DNA of 64,000 bases from Ypsolopha sequella (lineage: Eukaryota > Arthropoda > Insecta > Lepidoptera > Ypsolophidae): the NCBI GenBank assembly GCA_934047225.1, contig CAKOHE010000073.1, positions 32,450 to 96,449 of the forward strand. Reading direction: 5' to 3'. Made by a program: the position numbers and the translations under genes. Position 1 is the stretch's first letter; each line of letters begins with the position of its first letter. Shown one piece after another: positions 1 through 10,026 of the stretch. The notes under the pieces were generated by a model that was given only the letters and a program-made list of their open reading frames with translations, did not search any database and was not told the DNA's origin.

Positions 1-93
1 ACTTTCAATATTACTTAATAAGTTCATTTCATCTCATCAGCTTCTATACCTCTATATAATGTCTCGTTTTATTTTTGAGAAAAGCACTATATA

Positions 94-353
94 CAAGGTG
101 ACTTTTTGATCATCGTCCAAATTCATACTGATGGCTTGGTAAGTGATCAGTATCATGGATCAATAACAATTTTGGTGAAATTCGTAAAATGAAATTTCGA
201 CTCCCCATAGTGATTCACTCGGGACGAACTGAATTTCTATGGGAAGCCGAAATTTCATTTTACGAATTTCACAAAAATTGTTACTGATCCAAGATACTGA
301 TCACTTATCAAGCCGCCAGTATGAATTTGGACGATGATCAAAAAGTCACCTTG
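94..353. mobile_element. Foldback MITE with ~110-bp arms
   Basis: The left arm (from 94) and the right arm (to 353) are inverted copies of each other over roughly 110 bp, meeting near 210-240. The ends read CAAGGTGACTTTTTGATC and its complement. Both ends abut TATA (90-93 and 354-357), which fits a TA or TATA target but is itself palindromic, so the target duplication is ambiguous. No coding potential. Diverged relatives with the same 'AAATTCATACTG' and 'AAGTGATCAGTA' motifs occur at 34.8-35.0 kb and 35.6-36.0 kb. Confidence 0.75.
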
Positions 354-436
354 TATATTATGCTTCGACCATTAAGTAGTATTGGACTCGTATATAAAAG
401 TTCTCGCCCTGCGGGCTCGGACTTTTCACTTAGTCG
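354..436. other. Short spacer with small hairpin
   Basis: A small imperfect hairpin lies around 398-428: AAAAGT...GCCC-tgc-GGGC...ACTTTT. No gene is visible. Confidence 0.3.
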
Positions 437-444
437 TCCAGGAG

Positions 445-925
445 TAGGGTTTGCACTATTCGTTTAATTTTACTATTCGAATAAAATGAATACTTCTAGA
501 GCCAAATATTCGAATATTCGGATATTCGAATATTTTTAAACATTGATTGAAAACAATACAATATCAATTCAAAACAAACAAAAGCAGCTAGACTGTGGTT
601 TGGTTTGATTGCTGCATAATTTTATTCAAATAAAATCAAGTATTTTAATTATTTTTCTTGTTTGTGTTAACACAAGTTAACACAACACAGATGCGTGCGC
701 GCTGTCGCTGGCCGCGTGACTGACTGAGTGAACGAACGAACGAGGCTGAACGAGTAAATGAACACAAGGTGGGGTGGGACTCAGGGGCAGAGTAAGAATA
801 AGACCAAAAACAAAAACTTTATTATTATTCAACTATTCGAATAATTTAAATGAATTATTCGAATTTGAAATTGGAGCGGATATTCGAATAAAATGAATAT
901 TCGAATATTCGAATTGCAAACCCTA
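445..925. mobile_element. hAT-type MITE (8-bp target duplication)
   Basis: The ends are inverted repeats beginning TAGGGTTTGCA (445) and ending TGCAAACCCTA (925). The element is flanked on both sides by the same 8 bp, TCCAGGAG (437-444 and 926-933), the target-duplication length of the hAT superfamily. The subterminal DNA is dense in the palindrome ATTCGAATA and variants. No transposase ORF is present, so it is non-autonomous. Confidence 0.85.
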
Positions 926-933
926 TCCAGGAG

Positions 934-2800
934 AGCTCACTTACTGGTATCTGCGGTAATGCACTACATCAATAAGGATGGATTTAGACTTCACCTTGAA
1001 TACTTTGTCGTTGCATTTCTTAAATTATAAATATATTATAATTTTATATAGATCTATTCTCCTTGAGTTTACCACAAACATAATTTCTTCCTGAATAATA
1101 TTTAAATCTATATGAGACTTCTAAAAAGCAACTTTAGTTGGTGTGCTAACAACAATAAAAACAAGCATTTTTATCTAATTAATGCACCTAAACTCCGGCC
1201 GTTCATTCGAGAGAATGGTGACGTTTGCAAATGTCAGGGGATAAAACCTTTTTTTTACTGTTTTGCATTTCAATATTTTATATTTATCATGATGATTTTA
1301 GGGTAGATTGTATATCGTTAAAAGGTCCCATTTGTTAATATAAAGTATTTTTGTCGTATATATTTTCTACTTCCTGTACAAAATCAGCTGACTCAATTTC
1401 TACGTAAAAGTAAAAAAAAGCGCAAAAAATATTATTTTTGGCGAAAAGTTGTCTATTAGCGATACTGTGTTCACTTGAATTTAAGAATCTTATATAGAGG
1501 TTGTCATTTTATTTATGTAGCAGAAATCATATTGAATTAAGACTCTGTATCTAAGTGATCAATGTTCTATTACCCTTTTTGTTTTTATCGTTTTCCCGAG
1601 TCCAGCTCCGAGTCAGTTACTATAGGAAGTCAACATTTTATTTGGCAAAATTAGCAAAAAGTATTACGATCCGTGTTGCTGATTTATTATTATTACTTGT
1701 CAATATGGTAGTTTGGCTGTATAAATAAATGTCACCTTTCAAAGAGCTCGTGCTATAACTAAAATTTCCTTCTGCTCATTATTTCTGTCAAATCAGCAAT
1801 CATAATGCCTGCAGTATGAATCCTCGACTTTTTGAATCGACATTTCAGAAAAAGGTTTATAATATCTGTGGTGTAAGGCAGTGTTGTCGTATTATAAAAC
1901 TGATATACCTTACCAAATAATAAGATCGTATATATATTCTATTCCAGGGTTTTTATTTATAAAAAAAGTTTAAATAATCATGATTTGGATTTATTTCGTC
2001 CCATTTGTTGTACCGTTGATATTTTTTAACGTGCCTTTATTTATTTTTGTCGTGAAGAAGCTCTTGTTGACTTGTATTATTTTTTCGAGATATCGCCACA
2101 CTCCATCTGTCATCATTCTCTCGAATTAACGGCAGCAGTTTACATGCTAAGAGCGAGCGCACACTTGCAAATTGGCAGCTTATTACCTGACGCGACGTTA
2201 GGGCGGGCGTGCACTTGGACACGTATGTGCTAATCAACCCATTTGTTTGATGAGATTAATATTCAGCAGTCTCCCAGTGGCGACACAAGTTTTCGTTTGT
2301 GTTTTTTACTAGTTTTTTTTCCAACCATGGAAGGTACAACTGTACAACTGTACCCTACTATACTGTGTAAACTGAGACACAACCGCTGATACTCCAAATA
2401 CGCCAATTAGAGCAGGACCCGCTAACTGACTAATCCTTTTAGTTGTGAAAAAGTTTTAGTGTCCCTGTTACTCCATATGCGAAAAAAACCTCAGTGCGAG
2501 AGGGACGAATTCGTGGAGAAGTAGCAAAAAGTCGGTTTTTTATTAATATTAAATGTACTAAGGTTGCTATCAAAATTTCGTTTAAATAAAATATAACTGC
2601 AGTCCATATGTCATTCTAAATTGTAGAAAAAGACCACATTTCAAAAAATATTTCTATCGAGCCGAATTTCTCCAATCGCGTTTCTGTTTTACAGATCCCT
2701 AGAAAAATATTCCAAAAATAATAAACTATTTTATCAAAATAATACATTATTTACTGAAGCAGATATCCAAGTTCTAAAAGTGTCGATTTTTTTTTCCGTA
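934..2800. other. AT-rich DNA without recognised gene
   Basis: Only short chance ORFs were seen. A 20-odd-bp inverted pair (GCCGTTNATTCGAGAGAATG near 1197 and its complement near 2113) hints at an old TIR element, but its boundaries are not clear. Confidence 0.4.
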
Positions 2801-2877
2801 GCACCTTAATGTGGCAGGCTTCGAACGTGACTTTCCACCACCCTGCATGCCGCCAAGCGACTCGGCATGTTCTAGCA

Positions 2878-2885
2878 TGACGTCA
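2878..2885. promoter_or_regulatory. Perfect CRE palindrome TGACGTCA
   Basis: The sequence ATGACGTCAT is a full palindromic CRE/ATF-type site. It sits in a relatively GC-rich stretch (about 2810-3050) some 780 bp upstream of a candidate exon at 3664. Whether it is functional is unknown. Confidence 0.3.
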
Positions 2886-3062
2886 TGAGAAGCTTTACCG
2901 GGAGAGTGGTGTCAGTCATTCATCCGTTGCCAACTTTCGTAGATTTTGCAAAAGCCCCTGGACACATTGATTAACGCCTCGCCTGTTTCAGCACTTTCTG
3001 TGCGAGTACCTCCGTCTTAGATCTCATGTCACGGATGCTTTCCATCAGTGTGGACTACCAGT

Positions 3063-3366
3063 TAGGGTTCCCAACCCTCCCGGAATGCCCGGGAGACTCC
3101 GGGAATATTGTTCAACCTCCCAAGTACCCGGGATGCAATAAATTCTCCGTATTTTCAGAAATAAAATAATTGTCATTAACGAAATAGGTGAATCGCACGA
3201 AATAAATAATTTAATGACGAAATAAGTTTCGATTTTTCATATAAAATACGAACGATATAAACTTCTACAAAACAAAGCAAATTAAAAATAACAAATATTA
3301 CCGACTTTCATTCAACTGAATTGTTCAAATCTCCCGGGTTGGTTCCTCCGAGAGTTGGCAACCCTA
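3063..3366. mobile_element. Short TIR element (hAT-like ends)
   Basis: It starts TAGGGTTCCCAACCCTCCCGG-like and ends ...GAGTTGGCAACCCTA, giving imperfect terminal inverted repeats related in style to the hAT MITE at 445-925. The interior is AT-rich with CCCGGGA motifs near both ends. A clean target duplication could not be found (CTACCAGT left, GTGGTAGT right), so the superfamily is uncertain. Confidence 0.5.
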
Positions 3367-3663
3367 GTGGTAGTGGCCAAGGGCCAAGCATAGGTACGCT
3401 GCATTGGCTCAACGACCCCGCTCGTGCTGGTTAATATACTAACGTTTAGCTCACACAGGTTCCTAGGAACTCACAGAGGTCCCTATGAAGTTCAATACGC
3501 AGTGGACCACTATTATTTATTTATCTATCTAAGTGGGGTCTTCGAAGAGCATAAGTACAGAGAGAACAAGCCATTATGTGCTTTTTGGCGTAAAGCGAAA
3601 TGTGTTAATCATAAGATTTTAAATTTACACGGTAAACATTATTACGAGTACTTTCAACCAAGA

Positions 3664-3934
3664 AGATGGCTTCAATTGTCGAGTACTCGGAATCCAGTGA
3701 TTGAGTTGTGCAAGAGCAATGCTCGTAAATCATCCTGCGATTTCCAAACGGACACCGTCAGTGCAGTGTGTAGGACTGTAGATGAAGAAAATCCAGTCGT
3801 CGTCGCAAGTAACAATAAACGACAGAGACGGAGGGTAGATCTCTACGCTTCCTAGCCTGCCGTCATCGCTGCACCAACCAGTCATCCCGCGACCATGGGG
3901 CCAGAAATTCGGGAAAATATAAAAACCAAATACG
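3664..3934 (+). pseudogene. Possible decayed first coding exon
   Basis: An ATG in good context (AAGAAGATGG) opens MASIVEYSESSD and then hits a stop. A second frame downstream reads DEENPVVVASNN followed by basic KRQRRRVD. A third frame continues to about 3934, where GTTAGT resembles a splice donor. The acidic/serine opening followed by a basic patch looks like the low-complexity start of a nuclear protein, but no family can be named. The overlapping 143-codon ORF at 3424-3855 has no recognisable domain. This could equally be chance. Confidence 0.2.
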
Positions 3935-3951
3935 GTTAGTCCCGTACCCAT

Positions 3952-4860
3952 AATTATGTTTGTTAATCATGTAAGTGAAGTCATTTAAACATTATATTAA
4001 TACTATGTAACCAATCTTTTAGGTTAAAGACTATAATTATTAAAACTTGGGTTGCCCGTCGGCCTAGCCACATGCACTCTGGGCTGGAGGATCAAACAAG
4101 CACAAGAATAATTGTCGGCCAGAAACGCGGCTTGTGAAGTCACTCGGCCTGATAATATCAGAGACAAAGAAAATTGTTTTCGTCAGATATGGGACTTGGC
4201 CTTTTGGCGTGCCAATAACGATACAAATTTTAAAATTTTGTATAGACAAATAAAATAATTTTGATGAGAACCAGAAACACCCCGAAACAAATAAAAGGAT
4301 TAGGTAAAATACGTACTCTAAAATTATTAGTCCCAAAAATATTGATTGATTTTATAGACTACACAAAAACAAATTCAACGTTGGCGAAGCCGCGGGCAAA
4401 AGCTGGTGACCAATATTTATGAAAACGCTAAAATGTATGAAAACGCTAGTGGACTGGATATAACTATGGTGTAGTCGAAAATGTTGGTATGGATACTGCT
4501 AACGTGTTTGAGAACCATTTCACGGGAACAACGGAAAGTCAAAAGGGATTTTAAAGCCGCCGACATAATAATCTTTTGTATATTTTATAACATAGAGAAG
4601 TCCAAATGGCAGCATTATTTCTGTATCACTTCTGCAAAAATTTAAATTGACTGAATAATATAAACTTTCAAGTAGATCACCCGTAGATCCATCTAGAAAT
4701 TGTACGATCGATTGATAAAATATACTCTTTTGAATATTTTCAGTGTACTTTGTAATGCTTATTTAACGGCAATTATGCACGTGTTTTTTGCATTTACATC
4801 TGAACCAATAATTAATATTCTGCAGTTGATGTGAATGTTAGTAATATTCTTTTGTCCGAG
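3952..4860. other. Intergenic DNA upstream of the dehydrogenase
   Basis: No convincing gene. At 4383-4403, on the minus strand, is the motif AGCTTTTGCCCGCGGCTTCG that marks one end of a dispersed repeat also seen at 53751. The rest is AT-rich. Confidence 0.4.
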
Positions 4861-4866
4861 ACACTT

Positions 4867-4876
4867 ATATATATAA
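4867..4876 (+). promoter_or_regulatory. TATA box of the dehydrogenase gene
   Basis: TATATATAAG lies about 45-54 bp before the start codon at 4921, giving a predicted 5' UTR of only some 20-25 nt. A weak initiator-like TTTCAATA follows about 30 bp downstream (near 4897). The start codon context (AGAATGG, A at -3 and G at +4) is favourable. Confidence 0.6.
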
Positions 4877-4920
4877 GCCTCGGATAATTTTTCGCTTTCA
4901 ATATCTTAACTCCGAGCAGA

Positions 4921-5709
4921 ATGGCGTTTGAAGGAAAAGTAATTTTACTGACGGGTGCCGCATCAGGTATCGGTGCCGCCACCGCTCTCCAGTTTGCCGA
5001 ACTATCCACCCAACTGGCATTGGTGGACAAAAATGAAGACAAATTAAAAGAAATACTGACGCTTTGCGAAAAACGAAGCACCATAAAGCACTTGACCATC
5101 GTCGCTGATCTAAGCAAGCAAGAAGAGCTCCTCGCCATCGTTCCGAAAACTGTCCAACATTTTGGAAGAATCGACGTTTTGATCAACTGCGCCGGAATTG
5201 CATCAATGGAAAGTATGACAGATGAAGATGTCACCCCGAACGTTGATAGAATCATCGGAGTCAACCTTAGAGCTCCTGTGGTGCTGACCAACAAAGTTGC
5301 ACCATATCTAATTAAAACTAAAGGGAATATAATCAACATTTTGAGCCTATTTTCCAAATGTCCTTCTGCTAAGACAAATATGTACTGTGTAAGCAAAGCC
5401 GGGCTGGAGATGTTTACTAAATGCGTGGCTTTAGACCTCGCAGATCGCGGAGTCCGAGCCAATTCAGTTCATCCCGGGTACGTCAGAACCAATATCGTTG
5501 GCAGTATCAATTCTTCCATTAACGTCGACAGATTTTACGAAAGGATAAACGAAGCGTTGCCGTTTGGCATGATAGAGCCACGCGAGGTGGCGAGGCTGAT
5601 AGTGTTCCTCGCGAACAATGAGGATGCTCGTAACATCACGGGGGGCTCCTACTTCATCGACGGAGGAGCACAGCACATGGTGACTCAAATTCTGGGTGGG
5701 AAGTACTGA
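4921..5709 (+). CDS. Short-chain dehydrogenase/reductase (classical SDR)
   Basis: The single uninterrupted frame encodes 262 residues, the usual length of a classical SDR. The N-terminal Rossmann motif TGAASGIG is at residues 11-18, the acidic D63 of the VADL segment follows, and the structural NCAG motif is at 89-92. N115 is in place, and the catalytic set is complete: S142, Y155 and K159 (YxxxK). The cofactor-binding HPG motif (184-186) and the C-terminal GGxxxxDGG segment (241-249) are present. These proteins reduce or oxidise carbonyl/hydroxyl groups with NAD(P)(H); D36 at the end of strand beta-2 (ALVD) suggests NAD(H), but this is inference. The substrate cannot be told from sequence. 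No signal peptide or membrane segment is seen, so it is probably cytosolic. The gene lacks introns, as do many FabG-like SDR paralogues in moths. It is flanked by a TATA box and a polyA signal and looks functional. Confidence 0.93.
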   Translation: MAFEGKVILLTGAASGIGAATALQFAELSTQLALVDKNEDKLKEILTLCEKRSTIKHLTIVADLSKQEELLAIVPKTVQHFGRIDVLINCAGIASMESMTDEDVTPNVDRIIGVNLRAPVVLTNKVAPYLIKTKGNIINILSLFSKCPSAKTNMYCVSKAGLEMFTKCVALDLADRGVRANSVHPGYVRTNIVGSINSSINVDRFYERINEALPFGMIEPREVARLIVFLANNEDARNITGGSYFIDGGAQHMVTQILGGKY

Positions 5710-5986
5710 AGTCTCTCGTGTATAATTAATTACACTGCCAAACCAAAGAGTAATCCTTGTACATTTGTCTTTAAATATGTCTACATTACTCTTAATTATT
5801 TGGCACCATAATGTTGCTATGATGATCAAAATTATTATGAATACATTTGCATAAACAAAAGTTGTATAAATACACACATTTGCTATTCCAACTTGTACTA
5901 TTAACCTTAGTCATCTTAATGCACCAAACGTAAGATCTTTTAACGATAGTAAAATTTGGAAATCTCATTCCGTAAATATTTTGAAT

Positions 5987-5992
5987 AATAAA
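5987..5992 (+). terminator. PolyA signal AATAAA of the SDR gene
   Basis: AATAAA occurs 278 bp after the stop codon. The terminal repeat of a retroelement begins only 17 bp later, at about the expected cleavage site, so the mRNA 3' end may lie within or next to the insertion. Confidence 0.5.
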
Positions 5993-6009
5993 ATCAAACT
6001 TTATATATA

Positions 6010-6401
6010 TGACGGCGCACATCACTGTCGCCATCTGTTAAGTTGCGCTGGAACGAGGTTGACAGCTGTGCACTGAGAGCTGTCAGTCTAGCGGAGCGTC
6101 GTGTCGATGGTCAGCGCGGCCATGTTGGCGGGCAGATTGGAAACGTCAACGTGAGCGTGCACCACGTTTTCGACGAATCGCTGTTGTTCCGCGTAATCTA
6201 ATGATTTTGATTATTGATTGTAATTGTGCGAGATCTATTAAGATATTGTCTATCTGCAGGTGTGTTGATTTTGGTGATTTGTTGTGATTTGTGACTTTGC
6301 CGAATCAGAAAACTTTTGATTGTGAATTCTTTCGTCAATCGCCCAAATATCCACGTGAGACGCCATGAGCGATCCTGACGTAGGCAGGGAATCACCTATA
6401 T
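6010..6401 (+). repeat. 5' terminal repeat of Ty3/gypsy-like element
   Basis: This 392-bp stretch is repeated essentially exactly at 8686-9077 (offset 2676). It begins TGACGGCGCAC after a TATATA-rich target (TTATATATA). It contains an arthropod-type initiator TCAGT near 6085, inside an inverted pair TGACAGCT...AGCTGTCA. The repeat extends past the gag start codon at 6365, which is unusual. A canonical LTR may end earlier, for example at the CTGCA near 6258, with leader and gag start included in the duplicated stretch. Confidence 0.75.
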
Positions 6402-7168
6402 CAGAAGTGGGATTACATGAGCTACAACCAGAAAATAAACAACCATCTGAGGAAAATAGCGCCATGAAACTGTTGAGTAATATGGAAGCGTTACTAACCA
6501 AAGTGATAGCAACGTCACCGTCGTCGATGGCGGGTACTAGCGCGCAGTCGAGCGCTGTGAAATTAGTACAGTTTAATCCAGATGACGCGGACGCGGACAT
6601 AGAAGGTTGGTGCAACGTTACTGAACTTATTGTCAAGAAAAGGCGCCTCGATGGTGTTGATTTGCTTGTGGCCCTTACGGATGCGCTAAAAGGACGCGCC
6701 GCTTCCTGTATTACTAAATTAAGTTTGAATGATTTGACATGGGATGCGATAAAACAAAGTTTGATGGCCAGATTTTGTCGGCCGAGATTATTTCAAGATT
6801 ATTTTGATGAAGTATTGCGTTTTCAAATTGGGGCTAATAAAACCGCCTCCGAAGCCGGCTTACGCTTGTGGACCCTGATAGAACGCATACTGAAGATCCA
6901 AATGTCAGAAGATGCAACAACCGATTTCATGATATCGATTCTATGTCAAAAGGATGGTCTGATTCGACGCGAATTGAATGCTCATGTTGTTACGACCAAG
7001 ACTCAGTTATTTAGAATCCTTGGTGGTATTTCACTGAAACGACGCTTAGATGTGACTGAAATTCAAGAACCCGACTTTAAACGACCTCGAATGGTGGATT
7101 CCAGATTTCCTGGAAAATGTCATTGGTGTGGAATAACAGGGCATCGGCAAACCGAATGTAGAAAGTGA
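6365..7168 (+). pseudogene. Gag of a Ty3/gypsy-like retrotransposon
   Basis: The 267-codon frame starts inside the terminal repeat (MSDPDVGRESP). A capsid-like segment (about residues 60-200, with 'IEGW' and 'LFQDYFDEVLRFQ') is followed by a zinc knuckle of the form CX2CX4HX4C at C252, C255, H260 and C265. Gag packages element RNA into particles. The frame stops at TGA (7166-7168). The same reading frame continues beyond through another stop (TAA, 7214) into a second zinc knuckle and a protease, which suggests a single gag-pol frame in the ancestor now broken by nonsense changes. The gag itself is otherwise intact. Confidence 0.75.
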
Positions 7169-7216
7169 CGAGAGGATTCAGCTGGGATGTCAAAACCGCA
7201 AGATGCTTTAAGTTAA

Positions 7217-8077
7217 GCGCGTCTACCCGAGAGATCTGTGACTTGTTTTACTTGTGGAAAATCAGGTCACCTTGCAACAAATTGCCCAGAAAAGAAGACT
7301 GGTGATAGGGCTGCAGTTAACAAGGAGGTCAATCTGTGTGAACAACGAATGTCGAGAGGCACTTTGAGGACATCATCCGGTGAGCCAGTCTCCTTCTTGT
7401 TTGATAGTGGACCATCTTGCTCTTTGATAAAAAAAAGTATTTCTAGTAAATTCCCGGGTACTGTGTGCCAGAACCTCGTTTATCTTGCTGGTATTAGTGG
7501 TGATGAAATTTAGTGCATATTGCAAATTTCAAGTAAGATCAATATAGGGGAAATTTCACAGACCTTGACATTTCACGTAGTACCGGACTCTTGTATTAGC
7601 GATCCTGTCATCATAGGGAGGGATATTTTACAAAATGGTGTAAGCGTTCAAATTAATAACGATGACCTAGTATTTTCCCTTAAGGAACAAATTTCTTTTT
7701 GTAAAATTCTAAAAGCTAAGCCAGATTTTTCTCAGGTAGATACAGATTTGACAGGAGATGATAAACAAGCGCTCATTAAGCTACTGAAGCAGTATGCTGA
7801 CTGTTTTATAGAAGGTATCCTTAATAAGTGTGTAAAAACGGGAGAGCTAGAAATCGAATTAATAGACCCACACAAAACTGTTCAAAGGCGCCCCTATAGG
7901 TTAGCTCCGGTAGATGTAGATCTTAACACTGAATGCCCTGACAGATTAAGTAGTTGTGATACGTTAACAGCAGAATCTGACACACTCACAGCAGGATCAG
8001 ATACTCTTAGTGTCAATTCTAACCATGAAACCCTTGAGCACAGAGTCCAAATGCACGCTGAGCAAGACAGTCCATGA
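7217..8077 (+). pseudogene. Retropepsin and start of pol, RT core missing
   Basis: This stretch continues the gag frame and is broken by TAG at 7511-7513. From 7238 it shows a second CX2CX4HX4C zinc knuckle (CFTCGKSGH...C) and the aspartic-protease active-site motif FLFDSG. After the stop comes the retropepsin C-terminal motif PVIIGRDIL. A segment with 'KQYADCF' and 'QRRPYRLAPVD' matches the region just before the Ty3/gypsy reverse transcriptase. The RT, RNase H and integrase domains that should follow are absent; from about 7920 the frame reads Ser/Thr-rich sequence to its stop at 8077. An internal deletion is the simplest explanation. The element cannot move by itself. Confidence 0.75.
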
Positions 8078-8187
8078 CTGACAGTGACAGGTATGTGTAA
8101 CCGTATATGTGACCTATTGGTTGCTTATTCGCCAAACGAGAGTACCTATTTGGGTTCTGAGGATTTGGATTGTTTTAATCGTGAACC

Positions 8188-8480
8188 TGGTCGAAGGGAC
8201 AATGTCGTCCGGTCCATGCACAAGCGGCTGGTCGAAAGGACACATTCGTCCGGTCCAGGCTTCAGAAGTTGCACTGGTCGAAGGGACAGTGTCGTCCGGG
8301 CCAAGCACGAGTGGCTGGTCGAAGGGACACACTCGTCCGGTCCAGTCAGGTTGCTTGAACAGTAACAGGCTATGTTAGGAAGGTGCCGTCCGGTCCATGC
8401 GTGGTCGAAGGGATGCACGCTTCAAAGCTGAAACGAAAGGTGCCGTCCGGTCCATACGTGGTCGAAGGGACGCACGCTTT
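8188..8480 (+). repeat. Degenerate tandem repeats in the element's 3' region
   Basis: The motif TGGTCGAAGGGAC recurs about six times (near 8190, 8229, 8274, 8313, 8402 and 8459), usually paired with CGTCCGGTCCA. Spacing is uneven, 39 to 89 bp. The short ORFs here on both strands are by-products of the repeat. Confidence 0.7.
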
Positions 8481-8685
8481 CGGATTACTTTAAGGTTGAG
8501 GTTGTTACTACGGTTATAGAAGTACAGACGGACAAGAGTTGTTTATTGCAGGGAAAGCTTATCAATCCCTGGAATGTCAGGTTGGACGAGCGAGTCATTT
8601 GACAAGCTTGACTACAGGTTCTTGTGTAATTGTTGCAGGATTGCAAACCGCAGCGCCCGAGGACGGTCGCAGGTCAGTCCGGCCG

Positions 8686-9077
8686 TGACGGCGCACATCA
8701 CTGTCGCCATCTGTTAAGTTGCGCTGGAACGAGGTTGACAGCTGTGCACTGAGAGCTGTCAGTCTAGCGGAGCGTCGTGTCGATGGTCAGCGCGGCCATG
8801 TTGGCGGGCAGATTGGAAACGTCAACGTGAGCGTGCACCACGTTTTCGACGAATCGCTGTTGTTCCGCGTAATCTAATGATTTTGATTATTGATTGTAAT
8901 TGTGCGAGATCTATTAAGATATTGTCTATCTGCAGGTGTGTTGATTTTGGTGATTTGTTGTGATTTGTGACTTTGCCGAATCAGAAAACTTTTGATTGTG
9001 AATTCTTTCGTCAATCGCCCAAATATCCACGTGAGACGCCATGAGCGATCCTGACGTAGGCAGGGAATCACCTATAT
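8686..9077 (+). repeat. 3' terminal repeat copy of the Ty3/gypsy-like element
   Basis: Same 392 bp as 6010-6401, including the first codons of gag. It ends in CCTATATATA, again a TATA-rich target. Because it includes leader and gag start, it may be the LTR of this element fused to the truncated beginning of another copy. Confidence 0.75.
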
Positions 9078-9383
9078 ATACTTTTATGGCTTTGTTTTTC
9101 ATTACATTACGTTGCTGGTGATCGAGCGAAATGGAGCGGAGTGGGGCGACCCTTCTAGTCGTAACGGAAGAAGGTGGGAGAGATGGTGTAAGTGTATCCC
9201 CCCTCTGAGTTTTCTTCCTCAAAATTACGAGTATTCCCTCCACTTCGCTTTGCTCGGCTCCCGAATTTTATTTATTTTTACAATAGTATTTTCCCCCGCC
9301 TCCAGGAAGATTTTTTTTAATGTGTTTCCAAAAAATTAGACTCCTGATGTTAATAATATTCATAAGAGTGGAATCGCTGCAGG

Positions 9384-9692
9384 ATTGTGAAATACCCGCC
9401 TTTTTCTAATTAATCCAAACAGAACAATTAAATTCAAAATTCACTCAATAGTTAATCAACAAAACCTTATTACCTATGTATTGTGTATAGTTACTACATT
9501 CGCAAAGTTTCCATTGGTTTCTGTAAATTAGAATTTCAACATTTTTTAAATACTAATTTACGGGAATCAATGGATACTTTGCGATAGCAACATACACAAT
9601 ACATAGGTAGGTTTTGTTGTATAACTATTGAGTGAATTTTTAATTTAAGTGTTTTGTGTCGATTAATTAGAAAAAAGCAGGTATTTCACAAT
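9384..9692. mobile_element. Foldback MITE, ~310 bp
   Basis: The two halves are imperfect inverted copies. The outer ends read ATTGTGAAATACCCGCC and its near complement GCAGGTATTTCACAAT. Matching inner blocks include CTCAATAGTTA / TAACTATTGAG and CTATGTATTGTGTA / TACACAATACATAG. No ORF. Confidence 0.7.
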
Positions 9693-9719
9693 TCGGCTGC
9701 GAAACCGTTCACAATGCAC

Positions 9720-9815
9720 ACAGAAAACTTAATTCTAAATTACATGATAAAAGTTATGTTCAATGGTGTGCTTATCTCAATAATGAGATTTCTTCCAGCA
9801 AACAAAGGTGATAGG
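9720..9815 (-). mobile_element. LINE 3' end fragment
   Basis: On the minus strand it reads TTTGTTTGCTGGAAGAAATC, a stem around TCTCATTATTGAGATAAG, then ACACCATTG, and ends GAATTAAG. The same 3' end lies on the plus strand at 17510-17630. Confidence 0.6.
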
Positions 9816-10026
9816 AATATTTCATATAAATAATATATTCAAATTGTGCACGGTAATACTTACACAGAAACAAGATTAAATTAAAAGCAGATACCTAATA
9901 GTTAAAAATATAATAATATAATAAACTACATGAAATTTACATGCAAATGCCTACATAGTATAAATAATTATAAAAATACATATTCAGTAAATAATATATA
10001 TACCTAATATACCAATATACATATAG

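Noticed and set aside
3063..3366. 8-bp target duplication around the second TIR element
   Set aside because: The flanks CTACCAGT and GTGGTAGT are not direct copies, so the duplication is not supported even though the ends are inverted repeats.
4812..5877. Minus-strand ORFs of 216 and 137 codons
   Set aside because: Shadow frames antisense to the dehydrogenase, which has the complete SDR motif set.
8109..8418. Small proteins on both strands in the 3' part of the gypsy-like element
   Set aside because: Generated by the GGTCGAAGGGAC/CGTCCGGTCCA repeats; no domain and no consistent start.
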